Part shown: positions 1-9,341 of the stretch, piece by piece
How positions within the stretch are numbered: the first letter of the stretch is position 1
Layout of the letters: every line of letters starts with the position of its first letter
From: Allomesorhizobium sp043769475
Lineage (GTDB): Bacteria; Pseudomonadota; Alphaproteobacteria; Rhizobiales; Rhizobiaceae
Assembly (NCBI RefSeq): GCF_043769475.1
Contig: NZ_CP171729.1
Span: forward strand, 2,356,001 to 2,420,000
Direction: 5' to 3'
Length of the DNA: 64,000 nt
Notes under the pieces: generated by a model
Told to the model about the DNA's origin: nothing
Databases searched by the model: none
Seen by the model: only the letters and a program-made list of their open reading frames with translations
Position numbers and translations under genes: made by a program

Positions 1-37
1 CGATCGTGGGACGGTTGGATTTTACGAGGGACATGGT

Positions 38-886
38 TCAAGCCTTCTTGCGGCCGGTGGGTTCTGGATTGAGCGCGAGGTTGCGCGCGCCGAGCTCGCT
101 CGAAATCGCGCGGCTGGCCTCCAAGGCGAGGTCGCGTACCTGTTCGAGCGGCACGGTCGCCGCGCGCTGGGGCATGTAGGGCACAGTGAGGGCGGCGACG
201 ACATGGCCGAGATAGTCGAAGATCGGCACCGAGATATTGGTCACGCCGGTAACCGCCAGCGACTTCTTGACCTCGCAGCCCGCCTTCAAGGTCGCTTCCG
301 CACGCGCCGCCACCTGTCCGATTTCACTCTCGGCGTGCTCGCCCCGGCGCAGCCAGGCGTCAAGTTGCTCACGCACCCGAGGCGAGGAGTAGGCATAGAT
401 GACGACGCCCGAACTCGTCTCCTCGAAAGGGAACTTTGCGCCCAGCATCACCGAATAGCGCATCGGCAGGGGTGACTCGATCTGCAGCACGATCAGCGCC
501 TCATGGCCGCTCAGCACCGCCAGATGGCAGGATTGCAGCGCGGCCGGCGCCAGTCCCTGCATGATCGGCAGCGCGGAATCCGTGAGTTGGCGCACCGAAG
601 GCGTCTGGTGCGCCAGTTCGAACAGCTTGAGCGAGATGCGGTACCTGTCTGAATTGGCGCGCCGATATAGATAGCCCCGTGCCTCCAGCACCAAAATCAC
701 TCGGTAGAGTTCATGCACGCTCCGCCCCAGCGCACCGGCGAGCTCGGTCAGCGTCATGCCGTCGGGTTGGCCGGCCATGAACTCTATGATGTCCAGGGCC
801 TTCTCGGCTGCCGGCACGGAATAGCTCCGCTTGGAGCCGCCAGCGGCTTCCAGGGTTTCGATTTCGCTCTCGATTTCCTGCGTCAT
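38..886 (-). CDS. IclR family transcriptional regulator
   Basis: A 282-residue DNA-binding regulator. Residues about 22-85 form the winged helix-turn-helix (PAAEKALDIIEFM..., then LTELAGALGRS and a wing ending GYLYRR), and residues about 100-265 are the IclR effector-binding domain, usual for the family in length and order. The ATG lies only 2 bases after the stop of the upstream gene for a substrate-binding-like protein, so the two are almost certainly co-transcribed. IclR proteins typically bind a small carboxylate or sugar-acid effector and control an adjacent catabolic operon; the likely targets here are this operon and the divergent SDR gene. The effector cannot be read from the sequence. 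Confidence 0.93.
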   Translation of the reverse strand: MTQEIESEIETLEAAGGSKRSYSVPAAEKALDIIEFMAGQPDGMTLTELAGALGRSVHELYRVILVLEARGYLYRRANSDRYRISLKLFELAHQTPSVRQLTDSALPIMQGLAPAALQSCHLAVLSGHEALIVLQIESPLPMRYSVMLGAKFPFEETSSGVVIYAYSSPRVREQLDAWLRRGEHAESEIGQVAARAEATLKAGCEVKKSLAVTGVTNISVPIFDYLGHVVAALTVPYMPQRAATVPLEQVRDLALEASRAISSELGARNLALNPEPTGRKKA

Positions 887-888
887 TG

Positions 889-2052
889 TCAGCTCGCTGC
901 GGCCGCCGTTTCGGGGCGGATTTGCTCATAATGACCATTGAGCCAGTCGATGAACGGCCGCAGCGGCGCATCTTCGAACACGACCGCGGCGAGCCGCAGG
1001 GTCGCGTCGTGAAAGAAAGGCACAAAACCCGGATGGGTGGGACGCAGATAGGCCTGGTCCAGCACCGGCAGCGTGTTGCGGAAGAACCCGCCGGAAATCC
1101 GGTTGCATTCGTCCGATTGCCAGGCTGAGCGGCTCCCCGGCTGACCGCCGGCGCTCACATATTCGGTCGACTGGTAACGGGGCGAACACAGATGCATCGC
1201 ATAGTCGAACGCTGCCTTCGGGTTCGCCGACCGGGCGCTGACTCCGATACCGGCGCCGCCGAGAATGGTGCTCGCCGGCAGATCTATAGCGATAGTCGGC
1301 GCCGCCCCGAAGGTGATGCAGCGCGGCGCGTCGACCGTCGAATAGTTCACGTAATTGAAGAGATAAGGCACGTAGGCGACATCGTCATTGGCCGCCATAT
1401 GGTCGAGGCAGCGGATCGGGTTCCAATGCTTCGAATTCGGGTGCGCCGCCTTGGACAGGGCCTTGAGATAGCCCACCACGGTGCAGGCGTCGGCAAACGA
1501 CAGGAAATCTCCGTGGCCGTGACCGGGCTTCAGCCCGATGCTTGCCGCTACCGAAAGCATCGTGCACATCAGGTCCGTCGGCACCGACGGCCAGCCGATC
1601 GACAACCCGTGGGCCGAGGCGCGTCCAGAGAGCGCCAGCACTTCGTCAAGCGATCTCGGCGCCGCCAGATCATGCCTCTCCAGGAGGTCGACGCGCCAGG
1701 CTGCCGTCTGCGCCGCGGTGTCGATCGGCAGCGCCCATATGCCACCATTATAGGAATAGGATCGCCACGAGGCGCCGACCGCATTTTCGCCAAACATCTG
1801 CCGGTCATGCGCATCTAGGAATTGGCTGAGATCGAGCAGCCAGTGTTTGCTGCACGCATCGCCGACGAAGGGATGGTCGAAGATCACCAGATCGTACCTG
1901 TCGGCGAAGGTGGAAAGATCCCCTTCCCCGAAGCTGTAGAGGTCGCGGCGATCCCAGCGGACTGCCTGCCCGGTGAGCGTGCGATAGGGCTCGACACTCG
2001 CCTCCAGCGGACCCCAGCAACGTTTGTGGTCCCAGGCAACCCCTGTGATCAA
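889..2052 (-). CDS. Extracellular solute-binding protein family 1-like, without signal peptide
   Basis: A 387-residue protein with the fold signature of family 1 (sugar-type) ABC substrate-binding proteins: an N-terminal stretch running into a DLVIFDHPFVG-like strand, a central FADACTVVGYLKAL helix and a glycine-rich AGIGVSARSANPKAA segment near the C-terminus. The start is TTG, supported by a strong GGGGAGG site 7-8 bases upstream. The mature-like sequence begins at once, with no signal peptide or lipobox, which is unusual for an ABC receptor. No ATPase or permease lies beside it. It could be a cytoplasmic ligand-binding partner of the IclR regulator, or a receptor exported by other means. 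The family assignment is reasonably sure, the role is not. Confidence 0.8.
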   Translation of the reverse strand: MITGVAWDHKRCWGPLEASVEPYRTLTGQAVRWDRRDLYSFGEGDLSTFADRYDLVIFDHPFVGDACSKHWLLDLSQFLDAHDRQMFGENAVGASWRSYSYNGGIWALPIDTAAQTAAWRVDLLERHDLAAPRSLDEVLALSGRASAHGLSIGWPSVPTDLMCTMLSVAASIGLKPGHGHGDFLSFADACTVVGYLKALSKAAHPNSKHWNPIRCLDHMAANDDVAYVPYLFNYVNYSTVDAPRCITFGAAPTIAIDLPASTILGGAGIGVSARSANPKAAFDYAMHLCSPRYQSTEYVSAGGQPGSRSAWQSDECNRISGGFFRNTLPVLDQAYLRPTHPGFVPFFHDATLRLAAVVFEDAPLRPFIDWLNGHYEQIRPETAAAAS

Positions 2053-2177
2053 ATCTCGTCCTCCCCTGCATCGCGACCACGACTATGCGTCAGCATTTTT
2101 GCTTGCGCAAATAGTTTTTATAAGCGAAAAATTGTGTCGAGCGACGACAGGTTGTTGTGCGAGCGGTGGAGGATGGG

Positions 2178-2960
2178 ATGAAGCGAGTACTGGTGACCGG
2201 AGCCGCCAAGGGGATCGGGCGTGCCGTTGCCGAACAATTCGCCGGCGATGGGGCGGCGCAGGTGCTTCTCGACGTGGACGCGGCCGGGCTCGAAATCGCG
2301 GCTGCAGCGCTTCGACGCGCCGGCGCAAAGGTCGAGGCCGTGGTTGGGTCGGTGGCTCTGACTTCCGATTGCGAGGCGGCGGCCGAGCGCGCCCGCAGCG
2401 CCTTCGGCGGACTTGACGTGCTCTCGCACAATGCCGGCATCCAGCGCTACGGCACGGTCGAAACCACCAGCGACGAACTTTGGGCCGAAGTAATCGGGGT
2501 CAATCTCACCGGCGCGTTCCGGATCTCGAAGGCGGTCATGCCGATGTTGCGTGAAAGCAAGGGCAGTATCGTCCATATGGGTTCGGTTCAGGGCTTGGCC
2601 AGCCAGACGGGGGTCGTCGCCTATTCGGTGGCCAAGCACGGGCTTGTCGGGCTCGTCCACGCCATGGCGGTCGACAGCGCCCCGCATGGAGTTCGCGTCA
2701 ACGGTGTCGCTCCCGGATCGGTGGATACCCCGATGCTGCGCGACGCGGTGGCGCAGGCCGATGATCCGGCCGCCCTCTGGCAGACCATCAACGATATGCA
2801 CCCGCTTGGCCGCAGCGCCCGGCCAGAGGAGGTGGCGGAACTCGTCAGCTTCCTCGCATCCGAGAAGGCCTCATTCATCACTGGCGAAATCATCCGCATC
2901 GATGGCGGCATGCTCGCCCGGATCGGCGGCTCCCCAAGAAGGAATGAGTTTGTGAGATGA
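2178..2960 (+). CDS. SDR family NAD(P)-dependent oxidoreductase
   Basis: A classical short-chain dehydrogenase of 260 residues. It shows the TGAAKGIG cofactor motif at residues 7-14, an NNAG-equivalent HNAG, a catalytic serine in the MGSVQG strand, and the YxxxK pair at Tyr149/Lys153. The C-terminus ends with the usual FITGE...DGGM segment. The start is the ATG preceded at 5 bases by GGAGG; an in-frame codon 21 bases upstream lacks such a site. It is transcribed divergently from the solute-binding/IclR pair, which suggests oxidation of a sugar, polyol or hydroxy acid under IclR control. The substrate is unknown. Confidence 0.93.
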   Translation: MKRVLVTGAAKGIGRAVAEQFAGDGAAQVLLDVDAAGLEIAAAALRRAGAKVEAVVGSVALTSDCEAAAERARSAFGGLDVLSHNAGIQRYGTVETTSDELWAEVIGVNLTGAFRISKAVMPMLRESKGSIVHMGSVQGLASQTGVVAYSVAKHGLVGLVHAMAVDSAPHGVRVNGVAPGSVDTPMLRDAVAQADDPAALWQTINDMHPLGRSARPEEVAELVSFLASEKASFITGEIIRIDGGMLARIGGSPRRNEFVR

Positions 2961-3057
2961 TCATGGCCGGACTTGGCGCGGGTGGCCCCATCCGGACCTG
3001 ATCCGGTTCGTGCAGCCGTCGCGCGCTATGTTGAAACACGACGCGCCGATTGAATGC

Positions 3058-3831
3058 TCAGGCCGGCGGCAAAATGCGGAAGTCGGCCCCTTCGGGCAAA
3101 AGCTGTCCGCCATCGACCACTATCGTCGTACCCGTGATGTAGCTCGCCTCGTCCGAGGCGAGGAAAAGGAACGCGTTTGCAACATCTCGCGGACTGCCCA
3201 GACGCCCCAGCGGGATCGCGTTTTCCATGTTCTCGATGAAGGCAGCGCCGCGGTGCTCCTGGATGGCCTCGGTGAGGATATTGCCCGGCTCGACGCCATT
3301 CACCGTGATCCCGTAGCCGGAGAATTCCAGCGCGGCAGCACGAATGAATCCGTTGATGCCGGCCTTCGTTGCCGAGTAGTGGCCGTGCCCCGGGCTGGTC
3401 ACGTGCGGTCCTGTTATGGACGAGGTGAACAGCATGCGCCCCGAACCCTGGGCTTTCATCGGAACGAGTGCCGTCAGTGCGGCGTTGAAGGTGCCGCGCA
3501 GGTTTACGGCCATGACGCGGTCCCAGTCCTCCGGACTTGTGTTTTCGATCAGCTGCCAGGGGTAGATGCCGGCGTTCTGGACAACGATGTCGAGCCTGCC
3601 GAAGGTCGCGAGCGCCAGGGCGACAGCTGCTTCCGCGTCACCCATTTTCGAAATATCGGTGCGGATGAAAGGCACGCCCAGTTCATCGGCAGTCGCTTGT
3701 CCGGCGGCAGTTTCGATGTCGGCGAGCACAAGGTTGGCGCCCTCCTCCTTGAACCGCAGCGCAATGCCTTTACCGATGCCTCGCGCGGCACCGACAACCA
3801 GGGCCACCTTGCCTTCCAATCGATCGGTCAT
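3058..3831 (-). CDS. SDR family oxidoreductase, last gene of the sugar ABC operon
   Basis: A 257-residue classical SDR. The cofactor loop is VGAARGIG (residues 13-20), with QNAG at 85-88, Ser138 in the FTSSITG strand and Tyr152/Lys156 as catalytic pair. It resembles sugar or polyol dehydrogenases (2-deoxy-D-gluconate or xylitol dehydrogenase type). Its ATG overlaps the stop of the permease gene by the 4-base ATGA, so it is translationally coupled to the transporter and probably oxidises the imported compound first. It is distinct from the other SDR just to the left, with which it is convergent. Confidence 0.93.
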   Translation of the reverse strand: MTDRLEGKVALVVGAARGIGKGIALRFKEEGANLVLADIETAAGQATADELGVPFIRTDISKMGDAEAAVALALATFGRLDIVVQNAGIYPWQLIENTSPEDWDRVMAVNLRGTFNAALTALVPMKAQGSGRMLFTSSITGPHVTSPGHGHYSATKAGINGFIRAAALEFSGYGITVNGVEPGNILTEAIQEHRGAAFIENMENAIPLGRLGSPRDVANAFLFLASDEASYITGTTIVVDGGQLLPEGADFRILPPA

Positions 3832-4823
3832 GCGAGCCTCTGGCGCAATGTCTGCTTGAACGTGTCGAGAAGCACTGCCGCAAGCACCAGCAACCCGTGG
3901 ATGACCTGGGTAAAATTGGAAGGCAGGCCCATCAGATTGATTGCCGTGTTGATCGACGAGAGCAGCAGGACGCCTGCGTAGACGCCCGGCAGCGACCCGA
4001 CGCCGCCCTTGAGGCTGACGCCGCCGATCACCACGGCCGCAAAGGCGTTGAACAGCAGTCCGACGCCGAGATTGGCCGTCGCGCCGGAGGTGCGGATAGC
4101 AAGCAGCCAGCCTGCGAGGCCGGCTATCGCGCCGGCCAGAACGAAAGCGATGATCAGGTTGCGCTTGACGCGAATGCCGGCGCGAAACGTTGCCGTTTCG
4201 TTGCCGCCGATCATGATCAGGTGGCGGCCGAACGGCGTCTTGGCCATGACCAGCGAGAAGCCGACGAAGCAGAGGATCGCGATCCACGCCGTGAGCGGAA
4301 GGCCGATGAACCGCTGGATGCCGAACCAGCGGATCGCTGGCGCGAGGTCCTGCGCGGAACGTCCGCCCGAAACCGCGACCACCAGCCCACGCACCCAGAT
4401 GTAGGATGCCAGCGTGATGATGAAGGCGTTCATGCCGGCCTTGACGATCAGGAAGCCGTTGAGCGCTCCGACCGACCCGCCGACGGCAAGTGCCACCAGC
4501 AGCGACACCGGCACCATCAGCCATTCGGGACTCAGCCTTATGCCCATGCCGATGCCGGCCGAGCAAAACAGGGTGCCGACCGCCATCGCGCCAAGTGCGG
4601 CGACGGATTCCACGGAGAGATCCATGTGTCCGGAGATGATAACCAGCGCCAGGCCGATCGACATGACGCCGAGCACGCTCGACGCCTCGATGATGTTGGC
4701 GAAAATGCCAATCTGAAAATAGTTAGGCACAAAGGCCGAAAAGATCGCCAGCACGAATAGCAGCATGAACCAGACGAGATGGTCCAGGATAAACTCGAGG
4801 GTGCTTCGCGTCCGTGCGTGCAT
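3828..4823 (-). CDS. RbsC-type sugar ABC transporter permease
   Basis: A polytopic inner-membrane protein of 331 residues of the branched-chain/ribose permease family (BPD_transp_2). About 8-9 hydrophobic segments are evident, with the family hallmarks SGHMDLSVESVAAL near residue 65 and the GGVSLKGGVGSLPG loop near residue 265. It forms the membrane channel for the adjacent periplasmic binding protein and ATPase. The stop overlaps the following SDR start (ATGA). Only one permease gene is present, consistent with a homodimeric channel as in ribose-type importers. Confidence 0.95.
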   Translation of the reverse strand: MHARTRSTLEFILDHLVWFMLLFVLAIFSAFVPNYFQIGIFANIIEASSVLGVMSIGLALVIISGHMDLSVESVAALGAMAVGTLFCSAGIGMGIRLSPEWLMVPVSLLVALAVGGSVGALNGFLIVKAGMNAFIITLASYIWVRGLVVAVSGGRSAQDLAPAIRWFGIQRFIGLPLTAWIAILCFVGFSLVMAKTPFGRHLIMIGGNETATFRAGIRVKRNLIIAFVLAGAIAGLAGWLLAIRTSGATANLGVGLLFNAFAAVVIGGVSLKGGVGSLPGVYAGVLLLSSINTAINLMGLPSNFTQVIHGLLVLAAVLLDTFKQTLRQRLA

Positions 4824-4892
4824 GAGGCCTTCCGGCTGGAACGGTCCGCCTGCGGGTTGAAAGGTTCGGCCCGCGGGCGACCGAGGTTGGAT

Positions 4893-5933
4893 CTACTCGA
4901 CCGGCTTCACGGTGTCCGAAGGCGGCTTCAAATTGCCCCAGAAGGCCGGGTTATCGACGTTGCTCTTGTCTATTGCAGCGCCCGGGATCTTGATGTTCGG
5001 TCCCCATGCTTCCTTGGTCACGGTCGACTTCAGTCCCAGCACATCGTATTCGCCAGGCTTGATCTCCTGCTTGCCGACGATCTTGTCCATGAACATCGCG
5101 ACGGCCGCAGCCTGAGCGTAGAGCGGTTGCTCGACCTCGACGTTAAGCCAACCCTTGCGGATCAGATCGAGACCGACCGGCGCCCCGTTCGAACTCATCA
5201 TCAACACGTCGCCTGGCTTCTTGCCCGCCGCCTCGAGCGATGCCACGGCGGCCACCGAAAGATGCGCCGCGTGGTTGAAGATCAAGTCGATGTCGGGATT
5301 GGCGAGCAGTTGGTCGGCGACGATGGTGCCGGCGTTGCTCGCTTCCCACTGCATGGCAGGATGCGAGATGATTGTGACTTCGGGAAAGGCCTTCATCTTC
5401 TCCTCGAAACCCTTTTGAATATCGAGCGTGTAAGGATCTCCGGGGTCGCCAAGCACCTGGAGGATCTTGCCTTTCACCGAGCCGTTTTTGGCCGTCAGCA
5501 GCTTTTGCGCCTGTTCGGCTGCGACATAGCCGATCTCGACCGTACCGGCCACCGACGTGAAGTCCGAAGGCGTCGAGGTTATCTGACGGTCGAATTCGAC
5601 CACGGGAATACCGGCGGCGCGGGCCGCTTCGATGGATGGTTTCAGCGCGTTGAAATCGACGGCCGCGAGGATGACCGCTGCAGGCTTCAGCGTGATCACG
5701 TCGTTCATCTGGCTCTGCTGTGCGTCCGTCTTGTTGTCGGCATTGAGCGTCTTCATCTCGTAGCCGACCTGCTTCAGGAACATTTCGAGCGCACTGACCG
5801 AACCGGTCTGGAACTCGTCGAGCAGTGTCGGCACCAGGTAGTACACAGTTCCCTTCGACTGCGCGAAGGCCGGCATCAGCATGGCAAGCGCCAATGCCAG
5901 AAAGCCGAAGGCGGACAGAACTATTCGTTTCAT
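4893..5933 (-). CDS. Sugar ABC transporter periplasmic substrate-binding protein (RbsB-like)
   Basis: A 346-residue periplasmic receptor. The first 25 residues are a typical Sec signal peptide (KR followed by a long Ala/Leu core ending PAFAQ). The rest matches the periplasmic-binding-protein type 1 fold of ribose/xylose receptors, including the AVILAAVDFNALKP and GIPVVEFDRQ strands. The start is the ATG preceded by AGGAG; an upstream in-frame codon would give a pre-extension without a leader. It sits between the ATPase and permease genes in the same operon and defines the substrate, probably a sugar or polyol. Confidence 0.94.
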   Translation of the reverse strand: MKRIVLSAFGFLALALAMLMPAFAQSKGTVYYLVPTLLDEFQTGSVSALEMFLKQVGYEMKTLNADNKTDAQQSQMNDVITLKPAAVILAAVDFNALKPSIEAARAAGIPVVEFDRQITSTPSDFTSVAGTVEIGYVAAEQAQKLLTAKNGSVKGKILQVLGDPGDPYTLDIQKGFEEKMKAFPEVTIISHPAMQWEASNAGTIVADQLLANPDIDLIFNHAAHLSVAAVASLEAAGKKPGDVLMMSSNGAPVGLDLIRKGWLNVEVEQPLYAQAAAVAMFMDKIVGKQEIKPGEYDVLGLKSTVTKEAWGPNIKIPGAAIDKSNVDNPAFWGNLKPPSDTVKPVE

Positions 5934-5961
5934 GTTCTTGCTCCTCTTGTGCCGGACCCCT

Positions 5962-6738
5962 TCATTGTGCCCGTCCGCCTGCCGGTCCGGTCCCGGCAAG
6001 AGTTTCCCCGGTGATCATTTTGACCACCGCGTCGGGACTTGTGTTCGACCGTGGCATATCCCCCGCCACGACGCCCTGGCGGATCACCACGATCCGGTCG
6101 GCAACCTGGAATGCCTGCTGCATGATATGCGTGATGATGATGACGCCGATCCCCTGCGAAGCGACCTGGCGAATCATCTCGAGGCCGCGCCTCGTCTGCT
6201 CCACGCCCAGCGCTGCGAACGGTTCGTCGAGCAGCACCAGCTTGCCGCCCCAGTGCACGAAGCGGTTCAGTTCGATCGCCTGGCGCTGGCCGCCCGAGAG
6301 ATGTTCGACATTGGTGCGAAGCGACGGGATGCGCGTCCCGGCATTGGCCAGCGCCTTCGCCACCTCGGCCTCCATGGTGCGTTCGTCGAGGACGGGAATG
6401 CCGAGGAATTTGCGGGTGATCTCCCGCCCCATGAAGAAGTTCGCGACCACATCGACATTCGTGCAGAGCGACAGGTCCTGGTACACGGTCTCGATGCCGG
6501 CTGCCTTGGCCGCCGCGGGAGACTTGGCTTGAAACTCCTCCCCCTCGAAAAGCATCCGGCCCGATGTCGGCTCGAGACCGCCGGAGATGATCTTCACCAG
6601 CGTGGACTTGCCTGCGCCGTTGTCGCCGAGCAGCGCGACGACCTCGCCCTTCCCGATGGAAAAACTGATGCCTTTCAGCGCTTCGATTGCGCCGTAGTTC
6701 TTGCGGATATCCTCCAACACGAGCAGCGGCGCCGTCAT
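5962..6738 (-). CDS. Sugar ABC transporter ATP-binding protein (single ABC domain)
   Basis: The 258-residue ATPase of the importer. Walker A (GDNGAGKST) lies at residues 38-46, the Q-loop around 90, the signature LSGGQRQ near 150, Walker B (LVLLDEP) near 170 and the switch histidine in ITHIMQQ. Ribose-type ATPases often carry two fused ABC domains; this one has a single domain, like FrcA-type proteins. Its ATG overlaps the stop of the ROK regulator by ATGA. It couples ATP hydrolysis to import through the neighbouring permease. Confidence 0.95.
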   Translation of the reverse strand: MTAPLLVLEDIRKNYGAIEALKGISFSIGKGEVVALLGDNGAGKSTLVKIISGGLEPTSGRMLFEGEEFQAKSPAAAKAAGIETVYQDLSLCTNVDVVANFFMGREITRKFLGIPVLDERTMEAEVAKALANAGTRIPSLRTNVEHLSGGQRQAIELNRFVHWGGKLVLLDEPFAALGVEQTRRGLEMIRQVASQGIGVIIITHIMQQAFQVADRIVVIRQGVVAGDMPRSNTSPDAVVKMITGETLAGTGPAGGRAQ

Positions 6739-7895
6739 GCAGCGATCCCCCGGCCGTCGAGAATGTCGCGCTCGCGTTCGCCCGTGAACATCTGGCCGAA
6801 ACGCGGCGAAAGCACGCCCGACACGGCAAGTGCTGCCGCCCCGCGCAACACCGAGTGCTCGCCGCCGCGCGCGACGACGACGCGCGGCGTTTTGCGATCC
6901 CGTCGTGCGGCAATCGAGTTCGGCAGATCCGCCCCCAGTTCTGCCATGCGATCAAGCAGACCGGCCGATGCCAGGCCGCCAAGCACCACTGTCTCCGGAT
7001 CGAACAGGTTCTCGATCGTCGTGATCGCATTGCGGAAGATCGGCGCCACGGTTTTGAGCCAAGCTGCCTCGCTCGTCTTTGCACGGCGATAGGCGTCAAG
7101 CGAAACATAGCGCTCGAGGCAGCCGCGATTGCCGCACGGACAAGGCTCGCCGTTGGGCACGACCGGGATGTGACCGATTTCGCCGGCGTTGCCCCACGCG
7201 CCGCGCATCACCCGGCCTTCATGCACCAGGGCGCCGCCAAGCCCGACACCCAGGTAGAGGTAATAGTATTCCGAAAAATGTTTGCCGAGGCCGTAGAGTT
7301 GCTCGCCGAGTGCCGCGGCTGCCATGTCCGTTTCCAGGAATGCCGGCAGGCCCGTCAGCTCGGCCAGGCGCTCCCTGATGGCGACGTTTTCCCAGCCGGT
7401 CATCGTCGTTGGGCCGACGAAACTCATGGACTCGACGCCGAACGGACCGGGCAACGCCATGCCAATGCCTAGCATGCGGCCCTTCGGCTTGTGCTGGATC
7501 AGTTTGGGCGTCATTGCCGCGACGATCTCGAAAGCATCTACGGGCGATGCGTTCGTCACCGCTTGATGCAGGCTGGCGACGACGTCTCCACTCAGGTCGA
7601 TCAGCGCCGCATTGACCCCAATCGGCGTAATATGGACGCCAATCGCGAACCCGCCATCCGGGTTGATCCGGAGCATTGTGGGCGGCAGCCCCCGTCCCTT
7701 CGGGTTGTCGCGAAAGGAAACAAGATACTTCTGCTCTTCCAGTTCCCGGACGATCGTCGAAACAGTCTGGACCGTCAGCCCCACCCGCCGGGCAATTTCG
7801 CCGCGTGTCGTCGGACCGTGCAGGCGGACCGACTCGAGCACGATCCGTCGGTTGTACGGCCGGCCAAACTCCTGGTTGGTCCCTCTGAGCGCCAC
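6735..7895 (-). CDS. ROK family transcriptional regulator
   Basis: A 386-residue ROK repressor. The N-terminal 80 residues hold a winged HTH (TTRGEIARRVGLTVQTVSTIVREL), followed by a sugar-kinase-like ROK domain with the zinc motif CPCGNRGCLE near residue 260. I place the start at a GTG preceded by AAGGGG at 6 bases; a TTG two codons upstream is an alternative. It is the first gene of the operon and couples by ATGA overlap to the transporter ATPase, so it very probably represses this operon and is released by the imported sugar or its phosphate. Confidence 0.93.
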   Translation of the reverse strand: MALRGTNQEFGRPYNRRIVLESVRLHGPTTRGEIARRVGLTVQTVSTIVRELEEQKYLVSFRDNPKGRGLPPTMLRINPDGGFAIGVHITPIGVNAALIDLSGDVVASLHQAVTNASPVDAFEIVAAMTPKLIQHKPKGRMLGIGMALPGPFGVESMSFVGPTTMTGWENVAIRERLAELTGLPAFLETDMAAAALGEQLYGLGKHFSEYYYLYLGVGLGGALVHEGRVMRGAWGNAGEIGHIPVVPNGEPCPCGNRGCLERYVSLDAYRRAKTSEAAWLKTVAPIFRNAITTIENLFDPETVVLGGLASAGLLDRMAELGADLPNSIAARRDRKTPRVVVARGGEHSVLRGAAALAVSGVLSPRFGQMFTGERERDILDGRGIAA

Positions 7896-7917
7896 GTGCA
7901 ACCCCTTCCGTAGGGTG

Positions 7918-7945
7918 ACGTTACACCGAGCGATTATTTAGTCAA
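7918..7945 (-). promoter_or_regulatory. Candidate sigma-70-type promoter of the ROK/ABC operon
   Basis: On the minus strand a TTGACT hexamer is followed after 16 bases by TAACGT, ending about 20 bases before the ROK start codon. Just upstream (7950-7971) lie two small palindromes, ATTTC-A-GAAAT and GATG-TTT-CATC, in an AT-rich stretch that could hold the ROK operator. Seen in the sequence only; no transcription data. Confidence 0.4.
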
Positions 7946-8155
7946 ATGGATTTCAGAAATGATGTTTCATCGCTATCAATCCTCTAAGTAGGCGTGTTGA
8001 GATTCAGGCAGGCCGAGCGTCGGCGATTTCCTAGAAGTGGTATTCGCGCGCAAGCATGGCATGATCTTCGGGTATATGCGCTGCCTGAAGGACGGCTGGT
8101 TCGGGAAGTGACGAAGCGGAGCGGCCTCCGCGTTTGTGATGGAGGAATGCCTGAC

Positions 8156-9262
8156 ATGACAGAACTGCCCGAACCGTTGCGTTCCCGGCTGCAGCCGCTC
8201 GACCGCACGCTCGCCACGCTGGAGACCCCCGCTGTCCTCATCGACGCGGACGTCGCCGATGCCAATCTCGTGCACTGGCAGCAGCGCTGCGATCGCGCCG
8301 GCCTCGCCAACAGGCCGCACATCAAGACGCACCGCAGCGTCGCCTGGGCGCTGCGGCAGCTGGAACTCGGTGCGAGCGGCATCACCGTGCAGACGGTGGG
8401 CGAGGCCGAGATCATGGCCGATGCCGGCATCTCAAACATCTTCCTCACTACCAACGTGCTGGGCGAGGCGAAGCTTATGCGGCTCGGCGCCGTCGCAGCG
8501 CGCTGCAATCTCGCCGTCGTCGCCGACAGCGCCGAGGTCGTCGAGGCGGTCGCTGCCGCCGCGCGGACGGCCGGGGCGACGATCACCGTGCTGGTCGAAT
8601 GCGACACGGGCGGCGGACGGTGCGGCCTCGCCGACCCGGTCGCCATCGGAGCGCTGGCTCTGCGCATCGCCGCCGCCAAAGGGGCGAAATTCGGCGGGCT
8701 GATGACCTATCCCGCCGCGGGCAAGCGGCTGCAGACGGAACAGGCGTTGCAGGCGGCAATCGCAGCGTGCCGAGCCGCCGGCCTCGCCGTCCCGACGGTG
8801 TCTTCGGGCGGCAGCCCGGACATGTGGAAGGACGACGGGCTCGAACTGCTGACCGAATACCGCGCCGGCACCTATATCTACAACGACCGTTCGCTGCTCG
8901 CCTGCGGCGCGGCGACGCTTGATCAGTGCGCGATGACGGTGCTGGCCACCGTGGTCAGCCGGCCGACGGCCGGGCGCGCCATCATTGACGCCGGCTCCAA
9001 GGCGCTCACCTCCGACCTGCTCGGGCTCGACGGCTACGGGCTTGTGCTCGAACATCCGGACTCAGTTATCTATAAGTTGAACGAGGAGCACGGCCTGCTC
9101 GACGTTTCGCGCTGCGCAGCGCCTCCCGCCGTCGGCGACCGTGTCCACGTCCTGCCCAACCACACCTGCGTCGTCACCAACCTGTTCGATCGCCTCTTCA
9201 TCGTCAGCGGCGGACAGCTAAAGGGCGCGCTGCGGGTCGAGGCGCGCGGCAAGTCGATCTGA
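8156..9262 (+). CDS. D-threonine aldolase / alanine racemase N-terminal family PLP enzyme
   Basis: A 368-residue fold-type III PLP enzyme of the D-threonine aldolase/D-3-hydroxyaspartate aldolase family. The PLP lysine is in RPHIKTHRS (Lys57), followed by a TIM barrel, with a C-terminal beta domain carrying the metal-binding PNHTC motif near residue 330. Such enzymes cleave beta-hydroxy-D-amino acids to glycine plus an aldehyde, or dehydrate hydroxyaspartate. GGAGG lies 10 bases before the chosen ATG; an ATG 9 bases upstream sits directly on the site and is less likely. A RidA-type gene follows at once, which fits an enamine/imine-releasing PLP enzyme. The precise substrate is unknown. Confidence 0.88.
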   Translation: MTELPEPLRSRLQPLDRTLATLETPAVLIDADVADANLVHWQQRCDRAGLANRPHIKTHRSVAWALRQLELGASGITVQTVGEAEIMADAGISNIFLTTNVLGEAKLMRLGAVAARCNLAVVADSAEVVEAVAAAARTAGATITVLVECDTGGGRCGLADPVAIGALALRIAAAKGAKFGGLMTYPAAGKRLQTEQALQAAIAACRAAGLAVPTVSSGGSPDMWKDDGLELLTEYRAGTYIYNDRSLLACGAATLDQCAMTVLATVVSRPTAGRAIIDAGSKALTSDLLGLDGYGLVLEHPDSVIYKLNEEHGLLDVSRCAAPPAVGDRVHVLPNHTCVVTNLFDRLFIVSGGQLKGALRVEARGKSI

Positions 9263-9341
9263 GCGGTTGAGGGTTCGGCCACGTGAGCGCCGCCGGCAGC
9301 TATTTATCGGCGGTGCCTTCCGCTGCAACAACACAACAGGG

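Noticed and set aside
2961..3057. CCGGA-CCTGA-TCCGG hairpin as a terminator between convergent SDR genes
   Set aside because: The stem is only 5 bases and no T-run follows on either strand.
9263..9341. CCGCCG/CGGCGG dyad before ridA as a riboswitch or attenuator
   Set aside because: Only 6-base arms in a GC-rich stretch; no conserved riboswitch core is visible.
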